From positions 4,687,651-4,751,650 of the forward strand of contig OZ038327.1 of assembly GCA_964035795.1 (NCBI GenBank): a DNA stretch of 64,000 nt. Reading direction: 5' to 3'. The position numbers and the translations under genes were made by a program. Below, one piece after another: positions 1 through 14,631 of this stretch. The notes under the pieces are model-generated. The model ran no database searches. It saw only the letters and a list, made by a program, of their open reading frames with translations, and was not told the origin of the DNA. Within the stretch, counting starts at the first letter, position 1, and each line of letters starts with the position of its first letter. This stretch comes from Pterobdella sp. o SKG-2022. Its lineage: Eukaryota > Annelida > Clitellata > Hirudinida > Piscicolidae.

Positions 1-1867
1 CTTCACTCACAAAGTGTCAATTCTTCAAATTAAAATTTCAGCAGGTGACAGAAAAATTGAAGAAAAAAACACTCAACAGAAAGCTGTGATGAGACAGTTC
101 AATAAGAAAAATTTCAAAAAAATGAAAACGTTCCCACTTGATCTCAGTAACAACAAAGATGATACCAGGACAGCTTACCTCGTGCATTTTACGTTTTGCT
201 TAATTCTTATGTTGTGATTGTTTTTTTTGTTTTTATTGATTTATATGTTTTCAGTTTTTTTCATATTTTATCATAAATTTTATTTTTCTGCTTATGATCA
301 CTAGTTTTTTCATTATTTTTTCAGGTTAGTAATAAGATTTTGTATATTAAATCTTAATCTGCTTATATCATGGAATAATTAACTTTTTTTTAGAGCTTGG
401 AAAACAAGTCATGAAACTTTTTCTTTTTAACAGTTTTTTATGATTATTTCAAAAATTTCCATCATTTCAATTACTTGATTTCATTATTTTACAGTCAGAA
501 TCTGTTGTGATAGTTCGACCAATTTCAATGAATAAAATTTCAAACTCACATTTCTTTCATAAAAAAACATACAAACAAAATAAATATTAAAAATCAAAAT
601 CCTCATTTGTGAAGGGTGCTTTTTCAAAGTGAAATCTAAAAGAATATCCTAATTTATAAGCATGTTTTTTTGATTATTAATGAATACATTTGAAATGCCA
701 TCCCTTCAAAAAGCTGTTTATTTTGATTAAAAAAAATATTGGAGCTAAAGCAAAATAATGTAAAAGTTGCTGAAAAAAAATTTCAATTTTGCAAAATTCA
801 ATATTTATAATCACGAAACTTAGAAAAAAGTGAGTTTTTTGAATGAAAACACTTTTTGAAGTTGCAAAAAAGGTATTTATTGATAAAAACTTTTTAAGAA
901 ACAAATGTGCAAATCTGTTATATATGTGTCATAGCTGCGGAAAGATGGCTTTGAGTAGGAACCTAACCACATATGACAATAACAATGAAAGCCAAATATA
1001 ACACAACAACATTGGGAACCTAACCACATATAACATTTTAACAGATGAGAAGAAAATTAGAATCAATAATTAAAAACATACAGCTGCGTAACTAGTGCTG
1101 ATACGTGGTGTATTGAAAGTTATTTATAGATTAAGTTTCAGGGCATTAAGAGTTATTTTCTTTTTGAATATTATTTATTGAAATTTTTTCGTATAACAAG
1201 CAGTTTTCAACCAAACTTTGCTCCAAAAGTGCTTAAATTCATGGAAACTTGTGAAATCTTAATACTCATTATATTATGAAATGAGTGATGAAAGAAATGA
1301 TTCAAGAATTTGAAGCGTAGTTTTAGTTGACCTGGTTTTATTGATTAAAAGATACAAACAAAGCTATCTGCGACAAAAAAAATTGTGACAACTAAGAGAA
1401 ATTATATAAGTAAAAAAATAACACAAGAAAAATTTGAAAATTATATTTTTTGATACATGACACAAAATAAACAATAAAAAAAACATTTAAACAAGGGTAC
1501 AGTCATTTTTATATGTTTTCGATTACTCTTCAATTTTTATTTTTCTTTTTAATTGATCTTCATTAATTCCATGTGTTGGATTTGTATGAATTGATCTCTC
1601 ATTATCATGGTTTTTGATTTAAACATCATTTAATTCTGAATTTCATAAAAAATCCAGGAAAAATGAAAAAATATTAAAAGAAATTCAATCAATATTATAA
1701 ACAGGTGCTACAAAAATGAAAACATAGAGCAATGATTTCAAAACGAATAAAACTGTTATAATAGTTGGAATAATTTTTTTTCAATAGAAAATAAAATTGA
1801 AGAGACAATAAGAATACCATCAATAATGATAACACCAATGATAATATAAATAGAACTAATAAAACTT
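1..1867. other. AT-rich noncoding stretch
   Basis: No convincing exon is visible. Open frames are short and have A/T-driven codon use. The only internal structure I see is a 19-bp direct repeat beginning GGAACCTAACCACATAT at 958 and again at 1015, 57 bp apart. Confidence 0.6.
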
Positions 1868-2586
1868 GAAATAATATCAATAACAATAATAACACCAACA
1901 ATAATATCAATAATAACAATAATAACACCAACAATAATATCAATAATAATAATAATAACACCAACAATAATATCAATAATAATAATAATAACACCAACAA
2001 TAATATCAATAATAATAATAATAACACCAACAATAATATCAATAATAATAATAATAACACCAACAATAATATCAATAATAATAATAACACCAACAATAAT
2101 ATCAATAATAATAATAACACCAACAATAACATCAATAATAATAATAATAACACCAACAATAATATCAATAATAATAATAACACCAACAATAATATCAATA
2201 ATAATAATAACACCAACAATAATATCAATAATAATAATAATAACACCAACAATAATATCAATAATAATAATAACACCAACAATAATATCAATAATAATAA
2301 TAACACCAACAATAATATCAATAATAATAATAATAATAACACCAACAATAATATCAATAATAATAATAACACCAACAATAATATCAATAATAATAATAAT
2401 AACACCAACAATAATATCAATAATAATAATAACACCAACAATAATATCAATAATAATAATAATAACACCAACAATAATATCAATAATAATAATAACACCA
2501 ACAATAATATCAATAATAATAATAATAATAACACCAACAATAATATCAATAATAATAATAACACCAACAATAATATCAATAATAAC
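1868..2586. repeat. Composite AAT-rich minisatellite
   Basis: About 25 tandem units of roughly 27-36 bp. Each unit has the constant core ACACCAACAATAATATCAA followed by a variable number of AAT triplets, so length varies in 3-bp steps. The left edge (1868-1960) carries substituted units and the middle and right are uniform. Because units change length by whole triplets, the minus strand stays open in two frames for about 290 codons (Leu/Val-rich and Ile/Val-rich); these frames are products of the repeat, not genes. Confidence 0.9.
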
Positions 2587-4520
2587 AGATAAACTAATAA
2601 AAGAAAACATAATTGGTTACAGAGATGTTATGATGAAAATAGAAGCAAACGAAGCAGAACTACAGTATGACTAATGCTTGTGATTCGTTTCTATGTAAGG
2701 TGCTTGTTATGATTTGAATTGTTCTATTATATTGAACTTTTTTTTTTGAAATTTTTTTTTGCACATTTTTTTATGCTTATTGAGCTGTATATATTTTTCT
2801 ACATTTTAGATTTCCATTTTCTTTCATTCACTTAGGCTCGATTCAGTATTGATTTGATTAAGTTAAAGGTTTTATTCCTTTCATATTACGTTTCAAATTT
2901 TTTTTTTTACACTGTTTTTCTAACACCAATCTACTTATGTATGTTTTTAGTTTTCATTCGTTTTATACATGAGTTAGAACCTTTTTTAAACCAATTTCAA
3001 TACCCTGTATTTTAATTCAAATATTTTTCAGTTTTTTTTTTTAAATACGGGAAAAGCTCATTAGAAAAACTAATATTTTCAAATTACATTATTCACTTTA
3101 CTGAAAAACCCTACTAAACTGCCTCAAGACCACTATTCTTATACAGTCCTCAACACCATCATACCATCATAATTCTCAACAAAATCCCAAACCCACTACA
3201 TTGCCAAACTAAACCCATAAATCGTTACTACAAAAACATTAGAATGCAATCCAAAACACACCATCTTTATTTTTTTCCAAAAACACCACAATAAAACACT
3301 AAACTAACTAGAATACAAATCCAATCAGAATCCTACACAACCCTCAGCACCTCAACACAATATTAACAAACACTCCTACACAAACCTAACCACCATCACA
3401 CATCCCTAAGATATCCTCATCACACAACACTAACCTATCATCACACATCCCTAAGACACCCCCACCACACAACCTTTAGACACTTCTAGCAAAAAATGTG
3501 TTTACACGTCCATAACTCAATGCAGCAACGCCCTTATGTTGTGCCATTAAGCCATCGCTAGTTGTCCCATGGTTTTCTATAGTTTTTGTTGGTCTTTTGT
3601 TTTTGTCTTTGTTTTGTTTTTTATTTTATTCATTTTGTTCATTTTTTTTATTAGTTTGAGTGTTTGTTTAATTTATATTTTTTTTTGTTTCATTTTTATT
3701 TATTTGTCTTTTTTTAGCTTTAAATATTTATTTTTTTTTACTTTTTAAAATCCAACTTTCCCAGCTTCACTTGTAAGTTTTTCTTATTCACACTTTTCAT
3801 TTTTGTTAGCATTGTTATTTTTATTGTTATCATATATTCTCTTCTCCCATTTTTATCAATAATATTCAGCAATTTTCAACGCTGATCCATGAAATAAGTT
3901 TAGTACTAAAATTTTTTCATAAATTAGCGTTAGACTTTGTTGAATAGTATTTTGAGTATTTATAATTCATATTTTCATAGTTTTTTTGAGTATTTATTAT
4001 TTTTTATCTCATTATTGTGAATTATTATATTTTATACTTCTCTAGTTATTTCAAAGATTCATAATTAGAATTAATGATTTGAGAACCATCAGCTAATTTT
4101 TGCTTTAGACACAGAGTTACCCAAAATATTTGTAACCTTTGGAAACAAGAACACTTGTTGAATCTTAGTCGCTTCTTGTATTTCAAACCTGCTTCCAAAC
4201 AACATTGCATGACAAGTATATTGTTAGTTTTAATTAAAACTCTATATCTTGTTTCCTTTTCATATTTAATTGAGAAATTTGATTTTCAAGCTTATCAATT
4301 CCCAAGACTCTTATATGCATTTATCTAATTATGTTTTGTTTTTTGAAAATTTTGAAGTATTTCAAATAAAATTTATTAAAATTGTTTTTAAATTTGAGTT
4401 TTTGATATTTCACTTCCATGGAACCATTTTTTAAAAACCGTTTAGCTGAGTGAAAATCTCTTTGATTTTCATAAAAGAAAAAAATTTTAATGACACATGA
4501 ATGAAATGAGATTACACTAA
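2587..4520. other. Noncoding stretch with CA-rich and T-rich blocks
   Basis: No gene recognised. 3110-3480 is C/A-rich on the plus strand with few G. 3580-4060 is strongly T-rich on the same strand. Similar T-rich plus-strand blocks occur at 15110-15600 and 21440-22080. Confidence 0.5.
3392..3475. repeat. Two-copy 45-bp tandem repeat
   Basis: CATCACACATCCCTAAGA occurs at 3394 and again at 3439, 45 bp apart, each followed by a related CA-rich segment. Confidence 0.6.
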
Positions 4521-4524
4521 ACAT

Positions 4525-4985
4525 CCTATACACAAAGAAAGTAAAAGGCTACACGGAAAACAAAAACAACGGTGGCATGATGTGGTAAATGCGGATCTTA
4601 AAAGTTTAGATATGGTCTCAACATGGAGAACAAAAGCCTTAAACAGGAACCTCTGGCGAAGAGAGATTAGTTCTAAACTCCATGATTTAAACCATTTCAA
4701 GAAAACAGAAGAAAAGGGCAAGAAGGACCGCTAAAAAGAAAATGAAAAATTTGAAACGGATCTAAAATGTTCTACTTGCAACAAAATATGCCTCAATAAA
4801 ACCGGATTAGCGAACCACATCAGACTATCGCATACCACTAACTTTCAAAAAACATCCAAATGTCAATTCTGTGGAAAATATTTCAAGAAACAAGGAATGC
4901 CAAATCACGTAAAAAATGCCAAAAAACTCAATCCCTTTCTGCACCTGCCTGAAGGTGGATGAATGCAGCTTAAGTAAGTAAGTAA
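4525..4985 (+). mobile_element. 5'-truncated LINE 3' end with two C2H2 fingers
   Basis: Conceptual translation gives the last part of a non-LTR retrotransposon ORF2. GKQKQRWHDVVNADLKSL matches the equivalent stretch of the neighbouring copy at 5.7 kb. It is followed by two C2H2-type fingers, CSTCNKICLNKTGLANHIRL and CQFCGKYFKKQGMPNH, at about 4770-4910. One in-frame stop (TAA at 4732) precedes the fingers. After the terminal stop the copy ends in a short TAAG tandem (about 4970-4985). RT and endonuclease are absent. The clade (RT tail plus C2H2 fingers) is the same as the long element at 25-28.8 kb. Confidence 0.75.
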
Positions 4986-4999
4986 GGACCTATCTATCT

Positions 5000-6095
5000 A
5001 GATAGTCGTACAACAGTGCAACACCTCCTATAAGCAGACGACATGGTTATAATCGGTACGAACTATGAAGAATTAAACTGTCTTATGAACACAATAGAAA
5101 ACATTTTGAAAATTTTTGGTTTGAAAATAAAAATTGACAAAACAAAACGGATGACAATATTGCCAAAACAGAAAGAACTCCCAAAACAAACTTCTATTAA
5201 CAATTTTTTGAAAAACATAGAAGTGAAACAATTCAAGTAGTTGGGAGCTATTCTCACAGATGAAGTAGAACTAAACGCAGAAGTGGACGCTCGAGTCAAT
5301 AAAGCATCAATAGCTTTTGGATGCTTAAATAAACTGGTGTGGTACCAGTCTGCAATCAAACACAGTACAAAATTCCGACTGTTCAAGGCTGTGATACTCC
5401 CTGTTTTATTATATGGATGTGAATCCTGGGCCCCACTTAATCATCACATTCTACGTTTAAATACCTTCATCAATCCCTGCATACGAACAATACTTGGTCT
5501 GTCGCTTTTCGACAAATTAAGAAATACTAACCTAAGACGTGCAAACATCGAACGCGTTGAAACAATACTCCAGCGTAGACGACTTAGATGGCTTGGCCAT
5601 ATCGAGAGAATGGAAAATACACGTCTTCCAAAACAATTATTAGTCAGTAAATTCGAAGAAGGTAGAAGACCTCATGGAAAACAACTTCAAAGATAGCATG
5701 ATGTTATGAATGCTGACCTAAAAAGCCTAAATATGGTTTCATCATGAAGAGCTAAAGCCCTAAACAGAAGCCAATAGCGAAAAGAGGTCAACGTTAAGTT
5801 GAATGCGTTAAAACAGTTCAAAGAAGATAAAGAAAAGGAACGCAAGAAAGAAAATTCAGGCACTATAACAGGTCTGAAATGTCTTCAATGCAACTAGGTC
5901 TGCCTTAACAAGACTGGTTTAGCGAATCACATCAGACTATCACACACCACTGGCTTTCAAGCAACAATAATTTGTCAATTCTGTGGTAACAATTTCAAAA
6001 AACAGGGAATGCCGAATCATAAGAAGAAATCTCAAAAAACAGCAACACATACCCTTTCTGCACCTGCCTGAAGGTGGATGAATGCAGCTGAAGAT
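5000..6095 (+). mobile_element. Decayed LINE ORF2 3' half with C2H2 fingers
   Basis: The fragment begins at the RT catalytic box. The expected YADD reads stop-A-D-D, with TAA at 5031-5033 in place of the Tyr codon. It continues as RT thumb sequence to a stop at 5238-5240, then an open stretch to 5696 with LLYGCESWAPLN and RRRLRWLGHIERM, typical of APE-type LINE C termini. After further stops come two C2H2 fingers (about 5878-6020; the first has a stop in place of a residue). The 3' end reads CTGAAGATCA and passes without a spacer into the ATCT array. This is a dead copy, of the same family as the fragment at 4.5 kb but more 5' complete. Confidence 0.85.
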
Positions 6096-6945
<850 letters not shown>

Positions 6946-7015
6946 ATCCATCTATTTATTTGTCTATCTATCAGTCCTTCTATCTAGTTATTCATCCATC
7001 TCTTCATTCATCCAT

Positions 7016-8780
7016 TAGCTCAACATGAGTTTTTAGATCCATTTTCATATCCTTCTATTTGAACAAGTATAACAATTTTGTGGAAACTTAGTTGAATTTT
7101 CAAGATAAAACTAATGATAAAAATTTATTATCTTTAAAATGTAGAGCATTTCCAAAGTTTTCTTATTTTGATTGGCATGTAAACCTTGCTATATTGCCAC
7201 AATATTGGTTGTTTAACGAGTTTTATAAGCTCCTGGTGCTCTAAACTTGAACTTTTTGTATTAGAATTTTCTATTAAAAAATATTCATTTTTATAGCAAA
7301 TTCTGAAAGCTATTTTTCAAATATGTTTTTAAATAGAATTAAATATGCTATAAAGTTCACTATTTCTATATATAGTTTTCTGTTAATGCTTTAAAATATA
7401 TTTTTCAGTTTTTTAATTGGTTTTTTCTATTGAATCATTTTGTTAACTTGATCTGAAAAATTTATTAAAAAGCTCATTTTGAGTTTAATTTTTCAAATAA
7501 ACATTTTCGCCGTCGTAGTAGCTTCAAGCTGACAACAATATAAAAGAAGTTCAGACTCTACAGAGACGTCGTATGTATTTTTCTTCAAAATTTTGTAACG
7601 AAAAAATTCGATTGAAAGGGTGTTTTAATACATTTATTGAAAATCAAAAGCGATATTTTTCGATAAGTTCAGCCTTATCATAAAACGTTAGCTTGAACTA
7701 AAAATAAAAACACTCCCAATTTTTATATTGACATGATGTTTTTCGATATTTTCTCATTTCACCTTCAAAAGCCTTAAATATATTACAAAAGTAAAGCTTA
7801 AACAAACCGCTCTTCAAAGCCTCCTTTAGTAGGGGAGGTTGTGAAGGAACAAAGCATACAATTAGCTTATCAGGTTTCAAATATTTACTCCAGGAATTCT
7901 TCAAGCTTTTTTGTTTCACTGTTTTTTAAGCAAAAAAAACTTGTTTTTAGGTTTTGTTATAAATATTTAGATTGATTTTTTGAAAAAATTTGATTTTTTG
8001 AAAAAATTTGATTTTTTCTGTTTTTAATTAAAATTTTTGATGTTCTTTCAGTTTCTTGATGAAGATATAAAATATATGGAAAAGTTTTATCAAAATAAAA
8101 AATTCAAATATTTTCGTGTTTTTACGATTCACATTTCTAAAGATCCTTTTTCATCATTTCCATTTTATTTACAAATTTCACTAAAAATTATTTTTTTGAA
8201 TTCAGATATTTGTTATTTTTATAATTTCCTATTAAACTCAAAACTTCAAAGTCAACAACATAACCTTAAAGCTAACCTCATCAAAAATTTCAGCTGTTTC
8301 TTGCTCAACAAATGTACTGAAATTCTCCCATGAATTGGCGTAAAAAATTGCTGAATATTATAAAAACATTGAGATGTTTCTTAGGATCATATTAAACGTG
8401 GTTTACAAACAAATTGTGTTGTCTATTGAGTTTTTTAGTTTTTCATGTCAAAGTCTTTTTTTTATCATTTTCTATTGATCATTTTCACTGATATCATAAT
8501 TGAAGATTCAGTGTGCTATCAATAAGAATGCCGACACAAAGTTTCTTTTTGCTTTTGAAATTATTAATTTGTCCAGTAAAACGACGAAACTTAAATTATT
8601 TTAAATCATATTTTTGTGTTGTTTATAGATGATTTTTGATAACTTCATTTTTTTTTCAATTTTTTAGTTTTTCTTCAAATTTTTCGCTTATGTATCATTA
8701 TTCACTTTCTCATCACTATCATCAACATCTTTAAGTGTCCATTAATATATTTAACTAATAATTTTTTATCATGTAGAATT
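7016..8780. other. AT-rich noncoding stretch
   Basis: No exon recognised. A short tandem at about 7972-8020 repeats a 17-18-bp unit, TTTGATTTTTTGAAAAAA, about 2.7 times; each unit is itself nearly self-complementary. Confidence 0.5.
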
Positions 8781-8789
8781 TTATAAACA

Positions 8790-10290
8790 TGACGTCAACA
8801 ATAAACTCTATTTCAATTTTAAAATTGTCTTATTATTTCATAAAAAGACAGTCAAATTATTACAATTCAATTTTTTTTGGTGAAAAAAATTATAGTAAAA
8901 TTAATTTGAAAAAACCTTTTCACCATTTTTTTCATCTCATATTGAAAATTAAACGGAATTGCTTCATAATGACGTCATTATAATTTAGCTTTTCGATGAC
9001 GCACTCTTCCCATTATGACGTAATTTCTGTATTAGAACGAGCTTTCTTTTTAGGACGTCATTTTTTGATTTTGAAGCGTAATGTCAAAATCTATTACAAA
9101 TATTCATAAAATTAAGTTTTATGTGATGAATAGGGCTGGGAAAAATATTTTTTGTGAAAAAAAAATGGAAAAAAAACTTTAAAAACAATTTTGCTACTGA
9201 ACATCCATCCGCTAATTATTCATATGGAATCTTCACTCATAAGTTCAATAATGCCAGCCTATAATCTTTATATTATAACGCTTTTGTGTGATATGACGTA
9301 ATTTTTACTTTTAACGTGTTTTCATGGTACAAGATGTTTTTTTAGCGAAACTTGTTTGTATAGTTCAAAATTTTTTCATATTATGATGTATATTATGTTA
9401 AGTTACCATATCGGTGAAATTTTGAAACAATAGATTATTAAGTTTCATCGCTTTTTGAACGTTACGCCATTATTTATTCTGCTATAAATATTAATTTTAT
9501 GACGTCATATAATTTAAATGACGTCATATAGTTCAAATGACGTCATATAGTCACAATAGCGTCATATCGTAAAGATGACGTCATAGTAATATAAAGTATG
9601 ATCATTGATTTGTTGTGATATTGATGACAATAAATTTTTATTTTTTAAAATAAACAAATGCAGCTCTGAAAGGATGATACTTGGAACTTGTTTTGTATTG
9701 GATATGAGAAACAAGCAATAAGAATGAAAAAAAATAGAAGTAACTTCACCATGGTTTTAGTAAGCTCAATGCATTTAAATTGCTTATATTAGAATATGCA
9801 AAAATAGAAAAAATATTTTGAGAAAAATTTTTGATTAGTTTTTTCTCATATTGAATTTCAATAATATTTTCATCCTAAATTTGAAACAGATGCCATAAAA
9901 GTTTTTATTTTTTTTCAAATAAATTCAAAATTTCAAAAATTCATTTAGATTAAAATCATGCGATCAAATAAGTTTAAGTAATATCTATATATGACGTCAA
10001 AATATATATCAATTAAATGTGACGTAGTATTTATATGACGTAATATAAGAAAGTTTGAGAAGAAAAAAAATGATCCAAAGTTCATAGCATGATTTAATAC
10101 TATCTCATTGCATTGATAACAAAAAAATTTTTCTTTTGCAATAGTTTTTGCATGACGTCATTAACTCGTGGCGATTTCATTTTGTAAGAATCCTAATGTT
10201 TTCATTTTTTATAAGTTTTCTTGACGTAATATCTTTTATGAGATGTATCTTTATGACGTTATGTTCTTTATATGACGTAATATTATGACG
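8790..10290. promoter_or_regulatory. Cluster of CRE-like TGACGTCA sites
   Basis: Eight perfect TGACGTCA palindromes lie at 8790, 8970, 9500, 9519, 9538, 9576, 9992 and 10153. Near-sites (TGACGTAA, TGACGCA, GACGTCAT, AGCGTCAT, TGACGTTA) lie at about 8997, 9016, 9053, 9294, 9558, 10021, 10037, 10222, 10254, 10276 and 10288. TGACGTCA is the established CREB/ATF bZIP site. CpG-containing octamers should be rare in DNA this AT-rich. No exon is visible nearby, so this may be a distal enhancer, a promoter of an unseen transcript, or the remains of a repeat family carrying the motif. Confidence 0.5.
9499..9584. repeat. Five-unit, 19-bp tandem array of CRE cores
   Basis: ATGACGTCAT starts at 9499, 9518, 9537 and 9575; the fourth position, 9556, holds the variant ATAGCGTCAT. 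Spacing is exactly 19 bp each time, and the linkers (such as ATAATTTAA, ATAGTTCAA, ATAGTCACA) are related but less conserved than the core. A TATAAATA string sits just upstream at 9483-9490. Confidence 0.85.
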
Positions 10291-13200
10291 CAATATGGGT
10301 TGATCAATAAGTTTGAAATATCGATGTGGTCTCCAACTTGACTCATAATGTGGGTTTTATGGGGGTTTTCATAATAAAAAGGATAATAATAAAAAGAGGA
10401 CATGAAAACAATATTAAATATTATAGAGAAAATTTTATGAATAGTGAAATGATAATATTAAAATAATAATAATATGTGTAAAAAAATGTAAAAAACAAAT
10501 ATATAGAACAAAAGTTTGCTAATAATAGTGAAGTTAGGTGTATAAAAACAAAGTAATTATAATAAGGGAGTTACAATGACAACAATCAAGTAAAAATATC
10601 AATATCGAGTAACGAATCTGATCTCACCTTGTATAAATTGTAATTCATGAAGTATATAAAAATATTTTTGGAAAAACAATTCTGAAAAACCCTAATGGAA
10701 AAAATTCCTAGAAAGAAGTATGAAACCTTGATGTAAATATTATTTTTCTAATTCTTGCTGATTTTGAGGTAATTTCTTATAAATTTCACCAAAATTGGAA
10801 AATAAACGAATCAATAATATCATTTTATATAATTAATAATATTTTAAATTGAATATATAATTATTATTGTGTTTCAAAATTATTTTCGCAACTTTCTTTG
10901 AACAGGTTTTGTAAAATACTCTTTATCACACATCCTCTCTCATTTGAGGATTTATGTTTGACAGCAAATTTGAAATTTTTGATTTTTTCCACAGTTTGAT
11001 TGGGTGGATTTTGGTTTTTTTTAACGTTTAAAAAAAATTCTAAATTATTTTTTTTTTTTAAATTTTGGATTTAGACTTTGTGCTTATTTTTGTAGGAGTT
11101 GTTTCGTTTTTTGAAATTTATTTAAGAAAACAATTGGAAAATTTTTTTTTATTAGAAAATTTTAATATTTCAAAAAAATTATTAAATCTGTTTTGTTGAT
11201 CAAATTGAATTTCAGCATTTGTTAATCGATTGATTTTTTAGTTTTTTGAAGTTTTTATTTTATTATTTCAAAGTGAGATAGAAAGCTTTTATGAAATTGA
11301 ACATTTCCATTATGAAATTTTTTAAATTTTAGTTTTATTCTCGAAAATAAAAGTTTTTCAAAATCGAAACAACAATCAGCCATGTATTTTCATCGGAACA
11401 AAATTTTTGATACCTGTCATGCATCATCTTTGATTAACAAAATAAAATGTTAAAACTCCTTTTTTTGTTTAATAACATCTGAATGTTAATTGCAGATTTT
11501 TAAGTTATTTCACAAAGAAATTTCTCCAATAATGCGACATTTTTTACAAACAGCTTCTTTGATTGAGTTTAGTAATTCATACTTGCTTGTTTTTCTAAAA
11601 ACTGGATTTATTTTATCAGCAATTTTGAAAAATATATAGATGATCTCATAATTAATAACAAAGTGTGTTTTGAGTTTAGAAAAAAATAAAAAAAAGGCAA
11701 TAATACAAGGTTATCGGAAAAAACTCCGAGAATTTATAAATTTTGTAGAAAAGCAACAATTAATTGGAATTAAAACAGGGAAAACTTTAACTTCAAACGC
11801 TATAATTTTGAACGATTTTTCCAGATAAAAATGAAAAAGTATTTCAAAACACTAAAACTATTGAACATAGTATAAGAATTTGAAACCGGAAATGAAAAAA
11901 AAAATTGAAAAATGGTCGTGCTATAAAAATCAAAAAAATATTTTGCTTATGAAAAAGCCTTTGATTATTAAAATTCAAAAACTAAATTTTCAATTGAAAA
12001 AAAATCTTTGGATTATGTCAATAATATTAATAGAAACAAACAGCATCAATAACAACAAAAGTAACTTCGATATCACTAATGATATTGAAAAAATATTAAA
12101 TATAATAAAAGCAATAATAATAGCAATAAAAGTTCTAATAAGAAAAATAGCATTATATCAACAACACTAATCTTTAAAATATAAAAAGCACATTTCCAAT
12201 AAATATTCATAAAACGATAATAAATTTAAAAAATACTCACTTAAAACCTCTGTTCTCAATAAAAAAGTCAACCAGGGTTAGGATGGGTAGGTTCTACTGG
12301 GTGAGGTGCCAATGACAACCAGCATCTCAGTTCCTACCAACATTCTCCAATTCAAGTTTTTCCCAATTTTTCCGTATTTGTGTCTAAAAGATTAAAAAAT
12401 TATTTATTTTTTTTTAATTGGTTCGAAAAGCTCCGAACACTAACTTTATTTTTATTCTAAAGTCACAAAAACCATTCCCAATATTTCCTTCCATGTGAAC
12501 AAATGCCAATATTAGTAATATTAATGGTTTAACTAAAGAGTTTCATGACCAAGAGTTTCTTTGTGACCTATCAGATAGCTTTTCATCCAATTAAATAATT
12601 AGATACTATCTTATTGGCCGCTATAGGTTGTTAAACCCTATAACAATAAAAAGGTTAATAATTAGGCTACAATCAATAGTTTTGGTTAATAACAGTAATA
12701 AAGGTAATAATCAGATTACAACATTACAAAATGTACAGAAGCAAGCATCCTCCAATCAAACCTTCATCTCACCCTCACACCCTCACCAACATCAAGCTAT
12801 AACATTCAACTCAATGTATTAAATGCACCCTCATCATTTTTGAAACCATATCATCATCATCATCATCATCATCATCATCTCATGCATCATCTTCGTTGCA
12901 ATATAAACAAAAAACTTGATTTATTTCACATATTTTTCCGAAATATCTCATCAGTCTGGGTCTTCAAATAGTAATTGTATCATCAAATCGACCATTTGTT
13001 TGCCACCAACTAGGGTTTCATTAGTACAAGTGATAGGTTTCGCAAAACGCTGCTTAATGTTGAATTTAATTCTATGTTGATAATAAAAAAAAGAGATGAG
13101 GATAGAGTAAAGAAATAATGTGTCCAATGTGTTTTAAATGAAATAGTTTTACAAAACGCAGTAAAGCACAAAAATATTAAAAGAGGAGAACCTTATGACG

Positions 13201-13980
13201 AAGTATAAAACTGAAAAATATTCAAAAAGACATTTAGAAATCGATTTAAACAAATATTTTTATTCACTATAAATAAAAATTGAAAAACAAAAATTAAACG
13301 TTTGAAAAGAGCTTTTTCAATGAATAATCATGCTAATAAACTTAAAACTTCCCCCTCCATGGTCCTACATTATTCATGAAGTTTCAGAGTTTTCAAAAAA
13401 ATGTCATTTTAACGGATTTTAGAAAGCCTCTTGTTTTTCGCTCACTTTGACAGAATTTAATATAGCACCCCTACAAACCATTGGTTTTCACGTACCTTGA
13501 GTGTTGATACAGATGATTGTGTTGTTGAAGCGAATATTTTTCCATCACGTGGTATCGATAAGCTTTGTGATAAACTTAAAAAACTTTTTTTGTTGCATTT
13601 CAACAAAAGACTTGTTCAAAATATGAATATAATTTCCTTTGTTATGTAACCTTTCATTTCGGATGAAAAGCGGATGTTGTCATGTGGGTGAACATTCATC
13701 AACACAAACCCCAAACATGATGACCTCTCTTCTACCAACTCATAGTTGCTCATGAGATATTTTCCAAGGTTGCTGTAATAACTTAATGACAATGTCAAAA
13801 GTTATTTGTGAAATCATTGAAATTTTTGGAAACAGAAAAATATTTATCTTAAATTGTCAAACTACATAAATATTTTTGAATTATAGAACTGAGTTATATG
13901 GAGCTATCTCGAAATAAAACAGCATCGCCATACTAAGTTTAGGTGAAGATGCTTTTATGAACAACAATAGTTATAGTAAT
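10291..13980. other. AT-rich noncoding stretch
   Basis: No exon could be supported. 12850-12879 is a short CAT microsatellite. 12260-12360 is less AT-rich (GGATGGGTAGGTTCTACTGG) and 13500-13600 reads open on the plus strand for about 30 codons (ANIFPSRGIDKLCDKLKKL), but neither has flanking splice sites or a family I recognise. Confidence 0.45.
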
Positions 13981-14130
13981 GTGATGCGGTATTTATCAAA
14001 GCGTTTGCTAAAATTCAATGTAGTGAAAACACACTGTGGAATAGGTGTTAATTGTCGGCCCACGCGGTATCGAAACCGGTATCTCTAGATAATGAGATAA
14101 TTTTCTACCAGCTGAGCTATACAATTAATC
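13981..14130 (-). mobile_element. tRNA-derived SINE copy
   Basis: On the minus strand this begins with a tRNA-like head (TATAGCTCAGCTGGTAGA box A, GGTTTCGATACC box B) ending GGGCCGACAATTA. It continues with the same body as the copy at 54.8 kb (TTCCACAGTGTGTTTT, then a 3' end around ATAAATACCGCATCACATTAC). Relative to that copy it lacks about 20 bp near the 3' end. The cloverleaf is degraded, so it is not a functional tRNA gene. Confidence 0.8.
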
Positions 14131-14548
14131 AGTATTTCCAGTTTTCTCATTATTACATTATAACCACATTATAAGAAATTAAAATAAAAGTCCACATTAA
14201 AATAATAACAATCAAAAAAGTTATTATGATAAAAAAGTTTTTTCTGCTATTGAATCCTTTGAGTTTAATTTTTTCTTCTTTTAATTACTTTGTGATTTTG
14301 TGAAGCTTTTTCCGTTTTCCTACCAAGTGTCAACAAATAAGCTGATGTTTTTAACTAATATAATATAGAGTTTTGTAAATTAGTTTCAACATAAATAAAA
14401 GTTTACTTAAAAAGATGAGCTAGAATTTTGATGAATTTTGAATTTCTTTCGTTTTAATTTCATTATTTTGAGAAATATCTTCTCATAAGTTGAAGAAATT
14501 TCACAAAATTCGTGGTATTTGCAAAACATATAAATTATCTTAGTTAGA

Positions 14549-14567
14549 TAGTTACTTAGTTAGTTAG

Positions 14568-14631
<64 letters not shown>

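Noticed and set aside
1695..2610. Two ~290-codon Leu/Val- and Ile/Val-rich minus-strand ORFs
   Set aside because: They are translations of the AAT minisatellite, open only because unit lengths are multiples of three.
9499..9584. CRISPR-like array
   Set aside because: The 19-bp period with 10-bp palindromic cores and related linkers, in a clearly eukaryotic context, does not match repeat-spacer structure.
13616..13798. 60-codon minus-strand ORF with SNYELVEERSSCLGFVLMNV
   Set aside because: No family, splice sites or start context to support it.
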